Part shown: positions 47,353-57,658 of the stretch, in pieces
Position numbering within the stretch: position 1 is the first letter of the stretch
Layout: every line of letters starts with the position of its first letter
DNA from: DAOUBF01 sp034432795
Lineage (GTDB): Bacteria > Chloroflexota > Anaerolineae > DSLN01
Direction of reading: 5' to 3'
DNA: 64,000 bases
Assembly (NCBI GenBank): GCA_034432795.1
Contig: DAOUBF010000044.1
Coordinates: 12,562-76,561, forward strand
Notes under the pieces: generated by a model
The model's database searches: none
What the model was told of the DNA's origin: nothing
What the model saw: only the letters and a program-made list of their open reading frames with translations
Made by a program: the position numbers and the translations under genes

Positions 47353-49095
47353 CTAACTCTCCCCGCTGTCCCCCATCGTGGAGGAGAGCGCCGGGGTGGG
47401 TGCCGGGGGCACGGGGAGCGCCTCTTCTACGCTGGGGACTTCCTCGGCTTCCTCATGCAACTCAAGCTGGCGGCGGGCCTCCGGCCACAGGCCCTCAGGC
47501 CGCATCAGCATCATCACCACCAGGACCGCGCCATAGACCAGCAGGCGGAACTCGGCGAACTCGCGCAACAGCCCGGGCAGGCCCACCAGCGCCAGCGCCC
47601 CCACCACCACACCAGGGATGCTGCCCATACCGCCAATGATAATAAGGGAGAGGACGTTAATGGAGACCAGGAAGTTGAAGTCGCCGGGAATGGTGGAGCC
47701 GAGCTTGGCCGCGAAGACCGTGCCGCTCAGACCGGAGAACAGCGCGCCCATAGCGAAGGCCAACAGCTTGGTCGTCACCGGGTTGACCCCCAGCGCCTGC
47801 GCCACGTCTTCATCCTCGCGGATGGCCATCCAGGCCCGGCCCAGGCGGGAATCCTTCAGCCGCCAGGAAATGATCCCTGCCAGGATACACCCGGCCAAAA
47901 TCAGGTAGTAAAGCTGCTGCTGGGTGACCAACTCTAGCGGGCCAATACTGGGACGGGCGATCAACTGGATCCCATGCGAACCACCCAGGTAAGGGCGCAG
48001 CCAGTCCGACAGGACCAGGATGCGGATGATCTCGCCAAAGCCCAGAGTGACGATGGCCAGGTAGTCGCCGCGCATCTTGAGCACGGGTAGGCCCAGCAAC
48101 ACACCCGCCAGGACGGCAATCGCCAGAGCAATCGGCAGGGCCTGCCAATAGGTTAGATTGAAGAAGCCCAGTTCAGGCGAAGTCAACACGCCCATAGAGT
48201 ACGCGCCGATAGCATAGAAGGCCACATAGCCCAGGTCCAGCAGGCCCGCGAAACCCACGACGATGTTCAGCCCCAGTCCCATTAAGATATACAACCCGAC
48301 GTTGTCCAGGACTTCACTGAAGAAGATGCCCAGCACCCAGGGCAGTGCCAGCAAAATCACCCCGATCACCGCCAGCGTTCCCCAGCGGATCAGGCGTTGC
48401 TGTGTGGACGAGCGCACGACACGGGCTTGTGAGGATCGGGCAGAGCGCCATAGGGACAGGCCGCTCGTGACAGCAAATAGCGCCACAGCCCCCACCGGCG
48501 ACAGCCCGCTCTGGGCGAACAGCCATTGCACCAGCGGCGTGACCGGCCCCCACAGGCCGATCACAGTCGTGAGCAGGTCACGCAGCAAGCCGACCAGGAC
48601 AACCCAGATCACCGCCTGGATGACCGCCGGGCGCAGGCGGGGCGGCAGGAGAAAGGCCCCGGCACCCAAGCCGCCGGCCACCAGCCCAGCCAGCACAGGC
48701 AGTCCGGCCCCCAGCGGATAATCCTGCCCGAACATGAGCACCTGATACAGAGCCGGCGAGGCATTGATGAGGATAGCACGCAGATTGATGCTCTGCCCGA
48801 TGACGATCAGCGCAGCGATCACCCCCCCACCGACCAGACCCGCCGCACCTCCTGCCAGCAGGATCGTCCCTGACGCCTGGGTGTAACGATCCGCCAGGCG
48901 GCGGGCTGCGATGAAGCCCACCAATACCAGCGGCGCCAGGAACAAGACCTGCCCCATCGTAATGGCTTTATAAATGATGTCGCGCTGGTTGAAGGCCACC
49001 ACCATGCCCACCAGCGACAACAACACCGTGGCGATGCCCCCGATCAGACCTGTCGTCAGAGTTTGTTTCCAATGACTGAGGGACTTCTCTGCCAT
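47353..49095 (-). CDS. livM: Branched-chain amino-acid ABC transporter permease, long LivM
   Basis: A 580-residue permease. The C-terminal half carries the LivM core (LYILMGLGLNIVVGFAGLLDLGYVAFYAIGAY, and the ATPase-contact loop DSRLGRAWMAIREDEDVAQALGVN). The N-terminal 250 residues add about six hydrophobic spans, longer than ordinary LivM, and resemble the DUF3382-like extension of some homologs. The C-terminal tail is acidic and Pro-rich. It forms the channel with LivH, whose stop lies 14 bases upstream. Confidence 0.92.
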   Translation of the reverse strand: MAEKSLSHWKQTLTTGLIGGIATVLLSLVGMVVAFNQRDIIYKAITMGQVLFLAPLVLVGFIAARRLADRYTQASGTILLAGGAAGLVGGGVIAALIVIGQSINLRAILINASPALYQVLMFGQDYPLGAGLPVLAGLVAGGLGAGAFLLPPRLRPAVIQAVIWVVLVGLLRDLLTTVIGLWGPVTPLVQWLFAQSGLSPVGAVALFAVTSGLSLWRSARSSQARVVRSSTQQRLIRWGTLAVIGVILLALPWVLGIFFSEVLDNVGLYILMGLGLNIVVGFAGLLDLGYVAFYAIGAYSMGVLTSPELGFFNLTYWQALPIALAIAVLAGVLLGLPVLKMRGDYLAIVTLGFGEIIRILVLSDWLRPYLGGSHGIQLIARPSIGPLELVTQQQLYYLILAGCILAGIISWRLKDSRLGRAWMAIREDEDVAQALGVNPVTTKLLAFAMGALFSGLSGTVFAAKLGSTIPGDFNFLVSINVLSLIIIGGMGSIPGVVVGALALVGLPGLLREFAEFRLLVYGAVLVVMMLMRPEGLWPEARRQLELHEEAEEVPSVEEALPVPPAPTPALSSTMGDSGES

Positions 49096-49109
49096 GGCTC
49101 ACGCTCACC

Positions 49110-50171
49110 TCACGCCTTGGCTGCCGCCAGGCGCTCACCTAGGATCCCAGTGGGACGGAAGATTAAGATGAACACCAGAACGATAAAAGCGATCATATCT
49201 TTGAGTTGGTTCGGGTTGGGGATGCCCAGTCCATCCAGGAACAGGTTCGGGCCGATGGATTCCACCAGGCCCAGGACCATCGCCCCCAGCATGGCGCCGG
49301 GCACGTTGCCGATCCCTCCCAGGACTGCCGCGGTGAAGGCTTTCAGACCGGGGATGAAGCCCATAAAGAAATTCACCACCGGGAAGAGCAGCGCATACAA
49401 GACGCCCGCCAGCCCGGCGGAAGCGCCCCCCAGGGCAAAGGTGAACACGATCACCCGGTCCACATCAATCCCCATGAGCGCGGCGGCTTCTTTGTCCTCC
49501 GACACCGCCCGCATGGCCTTGCCGATCTTGGTCCGCTGCACAACGGTATAGAGTGCCAGCATCAAGAGAATCGCGCTGATAATGACAACGACATGGGTCT
49601 TGGAAATACGCACCTCGCCCAGCGTCCAGCCCCCTTCCAGGAGCGGGATGGAGGGGTAAGCTTGGACCCCCGAACCATACAGGCCACGGAAGGTGTATTG
49701 CAGAAAGAAGGACGCACCGATGGCCGTGATCAGGGGCACCAGGCGAGGAGCAGTGCGCAGGGGACGGTAGGCAATGCGCTCCAACAAGACGGCGACGGTG
49801 GTGGAGACTGCCATAGACAGGGCCGCGATCATGAGCAGGCTCAGAACGGGCTGCTGATTCAGGAAGCCAGAGCGGGCCAGGGCATTGGCCAGGAAGACCG
49901 CGGTAAATGGCCCGCTCATGAACACCTCGCTGTGGGCGAAGTTGATCATGCGCAGGATGCCGTAGACCAGGGTGTAGCCCAGGGCGATCAGGGCGTACAC
50001 CCCGCCCAAGGCCAGCCCCTTAATCGCCAGGTCCAGCCAGTTCAGCCAGGTGTACTTGCCCAGACTGAGCGTCGCGGCCGAGCCGACCACGACAACCGCG
50101 CCGATAGACAGGCCGATGGCCCATACCAGCACATCGGTAAGTGTAAGACGCAGACGCCATGCTTGTAACAT
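49110..50171 (-). CDS. livH: Branched-chain amino-acid ABC transporter permease
   Basis: A 353-residue permease with about eight spans. LAIKGLALGGVYALIALGYTLVYGILRMINFAHSEVFM is the LivH signature; the ATPase-docking loop is TKIGKAMRAVSEDKEAAALMGID. A 40-residue N-terminal extension provides one extra span. It is the first permease gene after the binding protein, separated from it by a hairpin and a G/C-tract repeat. Confidence 0.95.
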   Translation of the reverse strand: MLQAWRLRLTLTDVLVWAIGLSIGAVVVVGSAATLSLGKYTWLNWLDLAIKGLALGGVYALIALGYTLVYGILRMINFAHSEVFMSGPFTAVFLANALARSGFLNQQPVLSLLMIAALSMAVSTTVAVLLERIAYRPLRTAPRLVPLITAIGASFFLQYTFRGLYGSGVQAYPSIPLLEGGWTLGEVRISKTHVVVIISAILLMLALYTVVQRTKIGKAMRAVSEDKEAAALMGIDVDRVIVFTFALGGASAGLAGVLYALLFPVVNFFMGFIPGLKAFTAAVLGGIGNVPGAMLGAMVLGLVESIGPNLFLDGLGIPNPNQLKDMIAFIVLVFILIFRPTGILGERLAAAKA

Positions 50172-50230
50172 ATCTTTCCTCCCTCGCAGGACACGGCGCG
50201 CCGTGCCTTTACGGGCCTACCGTGATTCCG

Positions 50231-50332
50231 CAGGCGGGGCGAGGTTGCCCCCGCCCCGCCTGTGTCCTCCTTCCACTCCTCCTCTCGCTCCCCTATCAGG
50301 GGAGGGGAAGGAGGAGAGGTGGGGAGGGCTTA
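50231..50332 (-). other. Intercistronic hairpins between livK and livH
   Basis: An 11-bp perfect stem, CAGGCGGGGCG (50231-50241) with CGCCCCGCCTG (50252-50262), is followed by a C-tract/G-tract repeat (about 50264-50332) that folds around GCTCCCCTATCAGGGGAG. As at 9342-9375, the hairpin sits just after a binding-protein gene. Confidence 0.7.
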
Positions 50333-51601
50333 GGGCCAGATCTTCTCCGGTGGGTACTCACCCTTGTGATACTGATACACTGCGATATGCGGGTCCGCGC
50401 AGTCACCCGTCTCGGTGCAGGTCAGGTTGCCCGTCAGCCCCTTGAAGTCCTTGGTGGCATAGAGCGCATCGCGCAGCGCCTGGCGCGGGATATGCAGCGT
50501 GCCATCCGGGTCCTTCACCGCCACCTTCTCAATGGCCGCCTTGATCATCATGAAGGCGTCATAGGCATGCGCGTGGAAGATGCTGGGCGGCTTCTTGCCA
50601 TACTTGGCCTCGTACTTCTTCAGGAACTCGTCATAGGCCGGGCCTGTGACCTCTGGGCTGGAGACATAGAAGCCCTCCACATCGTCCCCGGCCGCCGTGA
50701 CCACATCCGGCGAGAACAGGCCATCCGCACCCATCAGGATGGTCTTCTCCAGCCCGGCGGTGGCCTTCGCCTGGCGGATGATGAAACCGCCTGCGGGCAG
50801 GAAGATGGGGAAGTAGATCAGCTCCGGCTGGCCAGCGGCGATGCGCGTGAGCACGCCGGACATGTCCGTCTGGTTGGGATCAATCGCCTCCTGCACGGTG
50901 ATCTCGCCGCCCAACTGCCTAAAGTTCTCGGCGAAGACCTGCTGCAACCTGTCGGCGTAGAGGCTACCATCGTGGATGGTGGCGGCCTTCTTGACCTTGA
51001 GGTACTCCCAGGCGAACCGGGCCGCTGCCGCGCCCTGAACCAGGTCGTTATGCGCCGTGCGCAGATAGCCGGGGTGGTTGTTGGGGTTGCCCTTCTCAGT
51101 CAGGTCGGGCGCCGTGTTGGAGGGGGAGACAATCGCAAACCCCGCCTTGGAGAGCAGGGGCACCGCCACGCGGGCTGCGCTGGAACAGTTCGTGCCGATC
51201 ACAGCCACAATCGTGGGATCGGCCGCGAGCTTTGTACCAGCCGCCTGGCCGCCTTCGGAGCTACAGCCGGAGTCCTCACCATCAAACTTGATGGGGTGGT
51301 CCAGGATCTTGCCGCCCACATCGTCAATGGCGATTTCTATGCCGGTACGTGAGTCAATGCCCAGCGATTCGTTCGGACCCGACACAACCAACGCATAGGC
51401 GATATGGATAGGCTCACCCGGGCCGATGTCCACGCAGCCGATCGAGTCCTTGCACTCAAACGCGGCGGGGGCAGGGGGCTGAGTCGGCTGTGGCGCTTGC
51501 GTCGCCGGCGCAGCGGTAGGGGCAGCAGCCGGCTGGGGGCCGCAGGCAGCCGCCAGCAGCCCGACGATGACGAGCACACTCAGCAGTTTGATCGCTTTCA
51601 T
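50330..51601 (-). CDS. livK: Branched-chain amino-acid binding lipoprotein
   Basis: A 423-residue binding protein. The lipoprotein signal ends in LLAAAC (C20), followed by a Pro/Ala/Thr linker to about residue 48. The periplasmic-binding-fold type I domain begins at IHIAYALVVSGPNESLGID and includes GTNCSSAARVAVPLLSKAGFAIVSPSNTAPDLT and HAHAYDAFMMIKAAIEKV. Six or so cysteines in the mature part suggest disulfides. AAGGAGGAG precedes the ATG. It is the first gene of the liv operon, with a promoter at 51863-51891. Confidence 0.93.
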   Translation of the reverse strand: MKAIKLLSVLVIVGLLAAACGPQPAAAPTAAPATQAPQPTQPPAPAAFECKDSIGCVDIGPGEPIHIAYALVVSGPNESLGIDSRTGIEIAIDDVGGKILDHPIKFDGEDSGCSSEGGQAAGTKLAADPTIVAVIGTNCSSAARVAVPLLSKAGFAIVSPSNTAPDLTEKGNPNNHPGYLRTAHNDLVQGAAAARFAWEYLKVKKAATIHDGSLYADRLQQVFAENFRQLGGEITVQEAIDPNQTDMSGVLTRIAAGQPELIYFPIFLPAGGFIIRQAKATAGLEKTILMGADGLFSPDVVTAAGDDVEGFYVSSPEVTGPAYDEFLKKYEAKYGKKPPSIFHAHAYDAFMMIKAAIEKVAVKDPDGTLHIPRQALRDALYATKDFKGLTGNLTCTETGDCADPHIAVYQYHKGEYPPEKIWP

Positions 51602-51862
51602 GGCGAATTCTCCTCCTTCTTTGTTTTCTGTAGAGTTCGTCTAGCGATGGCGGGTGATACGCTCAGCATCACCCCTTGCATCAGCGGGGCGCCTATCCCC
51701 ACAGCGGGCTGGACCATCCACAGGCTCGCTTCCCCCGAGCTTCAGGCCTGATCACCCCCCTTCTCCTTGTGCGCCGGATCACAGCTATCATCCCCGGCTC
51801 CATATTAAAGAACAGTCTCAAGCTCCCTGGACCTGAGACTATATAGATTAGGAATGTATTTG

Positions 51863-51891
51863 ATTCTATTACGAGTGTCCATAAAAGTCAA
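51863..51891 (-). promoter_or_regulatory. Promoter of the liv operon (minus strand)
   Basis: TTGACT (51891-51886), a 17-bp spacer and TAGAAT (51868-51863). The start of transcription would be about 255 bases before livK. It lies back-to-back with the promoter at 51915-51944. Confidence 0.65.
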
Positions 51892-51914
51892 GCATGAATC
51901 CGCCATTGAGCCAG

Positions 51915-51944
51915 TTGACAAAGGCAAAAGTAAAAATATATAAT
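51915..51944 (+). promoter_or_regulatory. Promoter of the cox operon (plus strand)
   Basis: TTGACA (51915-51920), an 18-bp spacer and TATAAT (51939-51944) in an AT-rich island. It faces coxM, leaving a leader of about 435 bases with several small hairpins (for example TGTCCC...GGGACA at about 51997-52020). No gene is credible in 51602-52386. Confidence 0.7.
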
Positions 51945-52316
51945 CTCTGTATAGGGATAAATAAGCTCCACATTGTCCGATCTTGGTCAGGCACGTGTCC
52001 CTGTTTGCGCATTGGGACAGCCCTGATCCAGATGCCCCAGGGTCTGGCCGCTTCCGGTCTAATGGGCGGAGCCAATGCTGGAGTCGCGTGGATTGTGCCA
52101 GATGCACCTGATAGATCGCTGAAATGGCCGTTGATCGCTTCGGATGCAGTCCATCTGCCTGGGGCGCATCGTTGACCGAGCGCTGGAGCTTATGCCGCAT
52201 CCGCCCTGCGCCAAGGCATCTGCCCTTTTACCCCCACCAGGAACCGATGCCGGACAACAGATTACAGGGCATGATATAGCCCACAACACACCTTGAAAGG
52301 AGGGAGAGGAACAGGT

Positions 52317-52337
52317 ATGCACGATTGTCCTATCTAA
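52317..52337 (+). other. Possible six-codon leader peptide upstream of coxM
   Basis: ATG CAC GAT TGT CCT ATC TAA (MHDCPI), preceded by GAAAGGAGGGAG at 52294-52305. The strong ribosome-binding site with no other open frame behind it suggests that it may be translated. It ends 49 bases before coxM. Confidence 0.35.
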
Positions 52338-52386
52338 CCAGCGTCGCTGATCGTATCTGTGTCTGTCGCACGAGGAGGCTCCCAAT

Positions 52387-53265
52387 ATGATTCCACCTGC
52401 CTTTGACTACGCAGTCCCGAAGACACTTGCTGAGGCCATCGCGCTCCTAGCGCAAAATCCGGAGGCGAAGGTGCTGGCGGGCGGCCACAGCCTGATCCCC
52501 CTCATGAAACTCAGGCTGGCGTCGCCCGCTTTGCTTGTAGATATTAACCGCTTGAGTGAATTGAGTTACATCCGCGAGGAGGGGGGCTGGCTGAAGATCG
52601 GTGCGCTCACCCGCGAGGTTGACCTGGACGAGTCGGCCCTGGTCCAACAGAAGTACCCGCTCCTGGCCGACACCACCCGCGTGATCGCCGACCCGCTGGT
52701 GCGCAACATGGCCACCGTCGGCGGCAACCTGGCCCATGCCGACCCGGCCAACGACCACCCCGCGACGATGCTGGCCTATGGCGCGCAGATCGTCGCCGCC
52801 GGCCCCCAGGGCGAACGCGTGATCCCCGCCGAAGACTTCTTCCTGGATGCTTTCCAGACCGCGCTCACCCATGAGGAGATCCTCACCGAAATCCGCATCC
52901 CCGCCCCCCGGCCCGGCAGCGGCGGGGCCTATATGAAGGTGGAGCGCAAAGTGGGGGACTTCGCCACCGCCGCCGTTGCCGCGCAGATCACGCTGGATGC
53001 CAGCGGAAGCATTGAATCCGCCGGTATCGGCCTGACCAACGTGGGGCTGACCCCGATCAAGGCCACCGCTGCCGAGGCCGCGCTCAAGGGCCAGCCGCCG
53101 GACGAAGCTACTCTCCGTCGGGCGGCAGAACTGGCGGCAGAGGCCGCTCAACCGATCAGCGACCAGCGCGGCTCAGAAGAGTACAAGCGCAGCCTGGTCA
53201 AGACACTTACCATCCGGGCGCTGCGCCAGGCCATCGCACGAGCACAGGGAGGAGGGGTACCATGA
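52387..53265 (+). CDS. coxM: Aerobic CO dehydrogenase medium (FAD) subunit, form I operon
   Basis: A 292-residue FAD-binding subunit of a molybdenum hydroxylase. The two flavin motifs are VLAGGHSLIPLMK (about residues 30-42) and TVGGNLAHADPANDHPA (about 113-129). In CO dehydrogenase it takes electrons from the iron-sulfur subunit and passes them to quinones. GAGGAGG precedes the ATG. Its TGA overlaps the coxS start (ATGA at 53262-53265). The gene order M, S, L is the one usual for form I cox operons. Confidence 0.93.
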   Translation: MIPPAFDYAVPKTLAEAIALLAQNPEAKVLAGGHSLIPLMKLRLASPALLVDINRLSELSYIREEGGWLKIGALTREVDLDESALVQQKYPLLADTTRVIADPLVRNMATVGGNLAHADPANDHPATMLAYGAQIVAAGPQGERVIPAEDFFLDAFQTALTHEEILTEIRIPAPRPGSGGAYMKVERKVGDFATAAVAAQITLDASGSIESAGIGLTNVGLTPIKATAAEAALKGQPPDEATLRRAAELAAEAAQPISDQRGSEEYKRSLVKTLTIRALRQAIARAQGGGVP

Positions 53266-53735
53266 GCATGCATCATATCCGGTTGACCGTCAATGGTGTG
53301 CCTAGAGAAGCTGACGTGGAAGCGCGGCTGCTCCTTGTCCATTTCATCCGCGAGGACCTGAACCTCACCGGGACGCACATCGGCTGTGATACCACATCGT
53401 GCGGCGCGTGCACGGTGGTCTTAAACGGCAGGCCGGTGAAAAGCTGCACCGTGTTCGCGGTTCAAGCAGACGGCGGTACGCTCATGACGGTGGAGGGCCT
53501 GGCGCAGAACGGCAAGCTGCACCCCATCCAGGAGGGCTTCTGGGAGAAGCATGGCCTGCAGTGCGGCTTCTGCACGCCGGGGATGATGATGACGGCTTAT
53601 GCCTTCCTTCAGAAGAACCCCAACCCCACCGAGGACGACATCCGCTGGGCCATCTCCGGCAATCTGTGCCGCTGCACCGGCTACGTCAATATTGTGAAGG
53701 CGATCCAGTACGCGGCGGAGAAGATGAGGGCGTGA
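53262..53735 (+). CDS. coxS: Aerobic CO dehydrogenase small (2Fe-2S) subunit, form I operon
   Basis: A 157-residue two-cluster iron-sulfur subunit. The plant-ferredoxin-like cluster is bound by GCDTTSCGACTVVLNG...KSC (about residues 44-67), and the second by CGFCTPG and CRCTGY. It wires the molybdenum site in CoxL to FAD in CoxM. It overlaps coxM by four bases. The C-terminus (NIVKAIQYAAEKMRA) is typical. Confidence 0.95.
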   Translation: MSMHHIRLTVNGVPREADVEARLLLVHFIREDLNLTGTHIGCDTTSCGACTVVLNGRPVKSCTVFAVQADGGTLMTVEGLAQNGKLHPIQEGFWEKHGLQCGFCTPGMMMTAYAFLQKNPNPTEDDIRWAISGNLCRCTGYVNIVKAIQYAAEKMRA

Positions 53736-53800
53736 AATGCCCAACGTGACAATGGCGTTTCACGCCCTACGTGCGCGCGAGAAGAGGAGGAGTGTATACC

Positions 53801-56152
<2,352 letters not shown>

Positions 56153-56168
56153 AACCAAGGAGGATACC

Positions 56169-56462
56169 ATGCCAGCCTATATTACCCTGTTCAATTGGAC
56201 CGACCAGGGCATACGCAACGCCAAAGACACCGTCAATCGGGCGAGGGCCGTTGAACAGGCGTTGCAGGCCATAGGCGGTCGGAAAATCGGCATCTGGTGG
56301 ACGCTGGGCCAGTACGATGGTGTGTTCATCTTTGAGGCACCGGATGACGAGACCGCCACCCGGTTCCTCGTGGCCACCGGGATGCAAGGCAACGTTCGCA
56401 CCACGACGATGCGTTGCTTTAGCGAGGCGGAGATGGAGCGCATCATCCAGGGCTTGCCCTGA
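56169..56462 (+). CDS. GYD-domain protein
   Basis: A 97-residue ferredoxin-like-fold protein of the GYD family. MPAYITLFNWTDQGIRNAKDTVNR at the N-terminus and WTLGQYDGVFIFEAPDDETATRF around the family's G-x-Y-D position define it. GYD proteins are common but uncharacterised; several occur beside molybdenum hydroxylase genes. It starts 16 bases after coxL, with AAGGAGG upstream, and is clearly part of the operon. Confidence 0.88.
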   Translation: MPAYITLFNWTDQGIRNAKDTVNRARAVEQALQAIGGRKIGIWWTLGQYDGVFIFEAPDDETATRFLVATGMQGNVRTTTMRCFSEAEMERIIQGLP

Positions 56463-56507
56463 GGAGGGGCTGTCAACGGATTCGGGGAACGGATTGAACG
56501 GATAGCT

Positions 56508-56592
56508 ATTCCCCCCACCCCAACCCTCCCCCGCAATGGGAGGAGGGAGCGAGTTCTCTCTCCTCCATTCAGGGGGAGGGTGAGGGGTATCC
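56508..56592. repeat. C-tract/G-tract intergenic repeat
   Basis: CCCCCCACCCCAACCCTCCC with facing GGGAGGAGGGAG and GGGGGAGGGTGAGGGG runs, in the gap between the GYD and XdhC-like genes. Same family as 10948-11060. Confidence 0.75.
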
Positions 56593-56632
56593 GTTGGCAG
56601 CATCTTCCTTACCGTAAGATAGGAGAAGACTA

Positions 56633-57631
56633 TTGCCTGACAATTTCCTGAAAAGAATATACGCGCTAGACCAGGCCGGGCAGCCCTTCGCCCTGGCCAC
56701 GGTCGTTCGCGCCGAAAAGCCGACCTCAGCGCGGCCCGGCGCCAAGGCCATTATCACCGCCGACGGCACGCTCACCGGCTGGGTGGGCGGCAGTTGCGCC
56801 CAGCCCACGGTGATCCGCGAGGCACTCAAGGCGCTGCAGGACGGCCAGCCGCGCCTGCTGCGCCTGTGCCCGCCGGAGAAGCTCGGCGCGGCCCCCCAGC
56901 AAGGCGTGACCGAGGTCATGCTGACCTGTATCAGTGGAGGGACATTGGAGGTTTACATTGAACCCTATCTGCCCCAACCACACCTCGTAGCCATCGGCCA
57001 CCTGCCGGTGGTGGAAGCGCTGGTGACACTGGGTAAGGGCCTGGGCTATAGCGTCACCGTCATGAGCCTGGACAGCACGCCTGACCGGTTCTCCCAGGCC
57101 GACCGCGTGCTCAACCGCCTGGATTTCACCCAGGTCCAGATGACGCCGCAAACCTACGTCGTCGTCGCCAGTCACGGCAACTACGATGAGGAGGCGCTGG
57201 CGGGCGTGCTGAATGCCGGCCCGGAGATGCCCCCTTACATCGCGCTCGTCGCCAGTAAGAAGCGGGCCGAGGCGCTGATCCAGGTCCTGCGCCAGGCCGG
57301 CCTGCCCGAGGAGCGCCTAGCCCGGATCAAGGTCCCGGCCGGGCTTGATCTGGGCGCCGTGACCCCTGAGGAGATCGCCCTGAGCATCCTGGCCGAGATC
57401 GTCCAGGTGCGTCGGCGCGGACAGGACGCTCATATCTCTCTCCCACTGGTAGCGGAGGCAGCGGGGTGGGAGGCTGGGGAAGCGTTGGACCCGGTCTGCG
57501 GCATGACAGTGGAGGTCGCTACAGCGCGTTACATCACCGAGTACAACGGACAAAAGGTCTATTTTTGCTCAGCCGGGTGCAAGCGGGCCTTTGAGAAGGA
57601 GCCGGAACGCTATCACCGGGTTGAAGCCTGA
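56633..57631 (+). CDS. XdhC/CoxI-family accessory protein fused to a YHS domain
   Basis: A 332-residue fusion. Residues 1 to about 275 follow the XdhC/CoxI family (FALATVVRAEKPTSARPGAKAIITADGTLTGWVGGSCAQPTVIREAL, then a Rossmann part HLVAIGHLPVVEALVTLGKGLGY). That family inserts or sulfurates the molybdenum cofactor of xanthine and CO dehydrogenases. The C-terminal residues 286-332 form a YHS domain (DPVCGMTVE, YFCSAGCKRAFEKEPERY), a metal-binding module often tied to copper. The start is TTG 56633, with AGGAG seven bases upstream. Its place beside form I coxL suggests a role in building the Mo-S-Cu centre. Confidence 0.85.
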   Translation: MPDNFLKRIYALDQAGQPFALATVVRAEKPTSARPGAKAIITADGTLTGWVGGSCAQPTVIREALKALQDGQPRLLRLCPPEKLGAAPQQGVTEVMLTCISGGTLEVYIEPYLPQPHLVAIGHLPVVEALVTLGKGLGYSVTVMSLDSTPDRFSQADRVLNRLDFTQVQMTPQTYVVVASHGNYDEEALAGVLNAGPEMPPYIALVASKKRAEALIQVLRQAGLPEERLARIKVPAGLDLGAVTPEEIALSILAEIVQVRRRGQDAHISLPLVAEAAGWEAGEALDPVCGMTVEVATARYITEYNGQKVYFCSAGCKRAFEKEPERYHRVEA

Positions 57632-57658
57632 ATCACCTGACCATGAGGGAGAGTGTGT

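Noticed and set aside
51894..52175. A 93-codon frame in the liv-cox intergenic region
   Set aside because: It starts upstream of and runs through the TTGACA/TATAAT promoter, has no ribosome-binding site and no recognisable domain.
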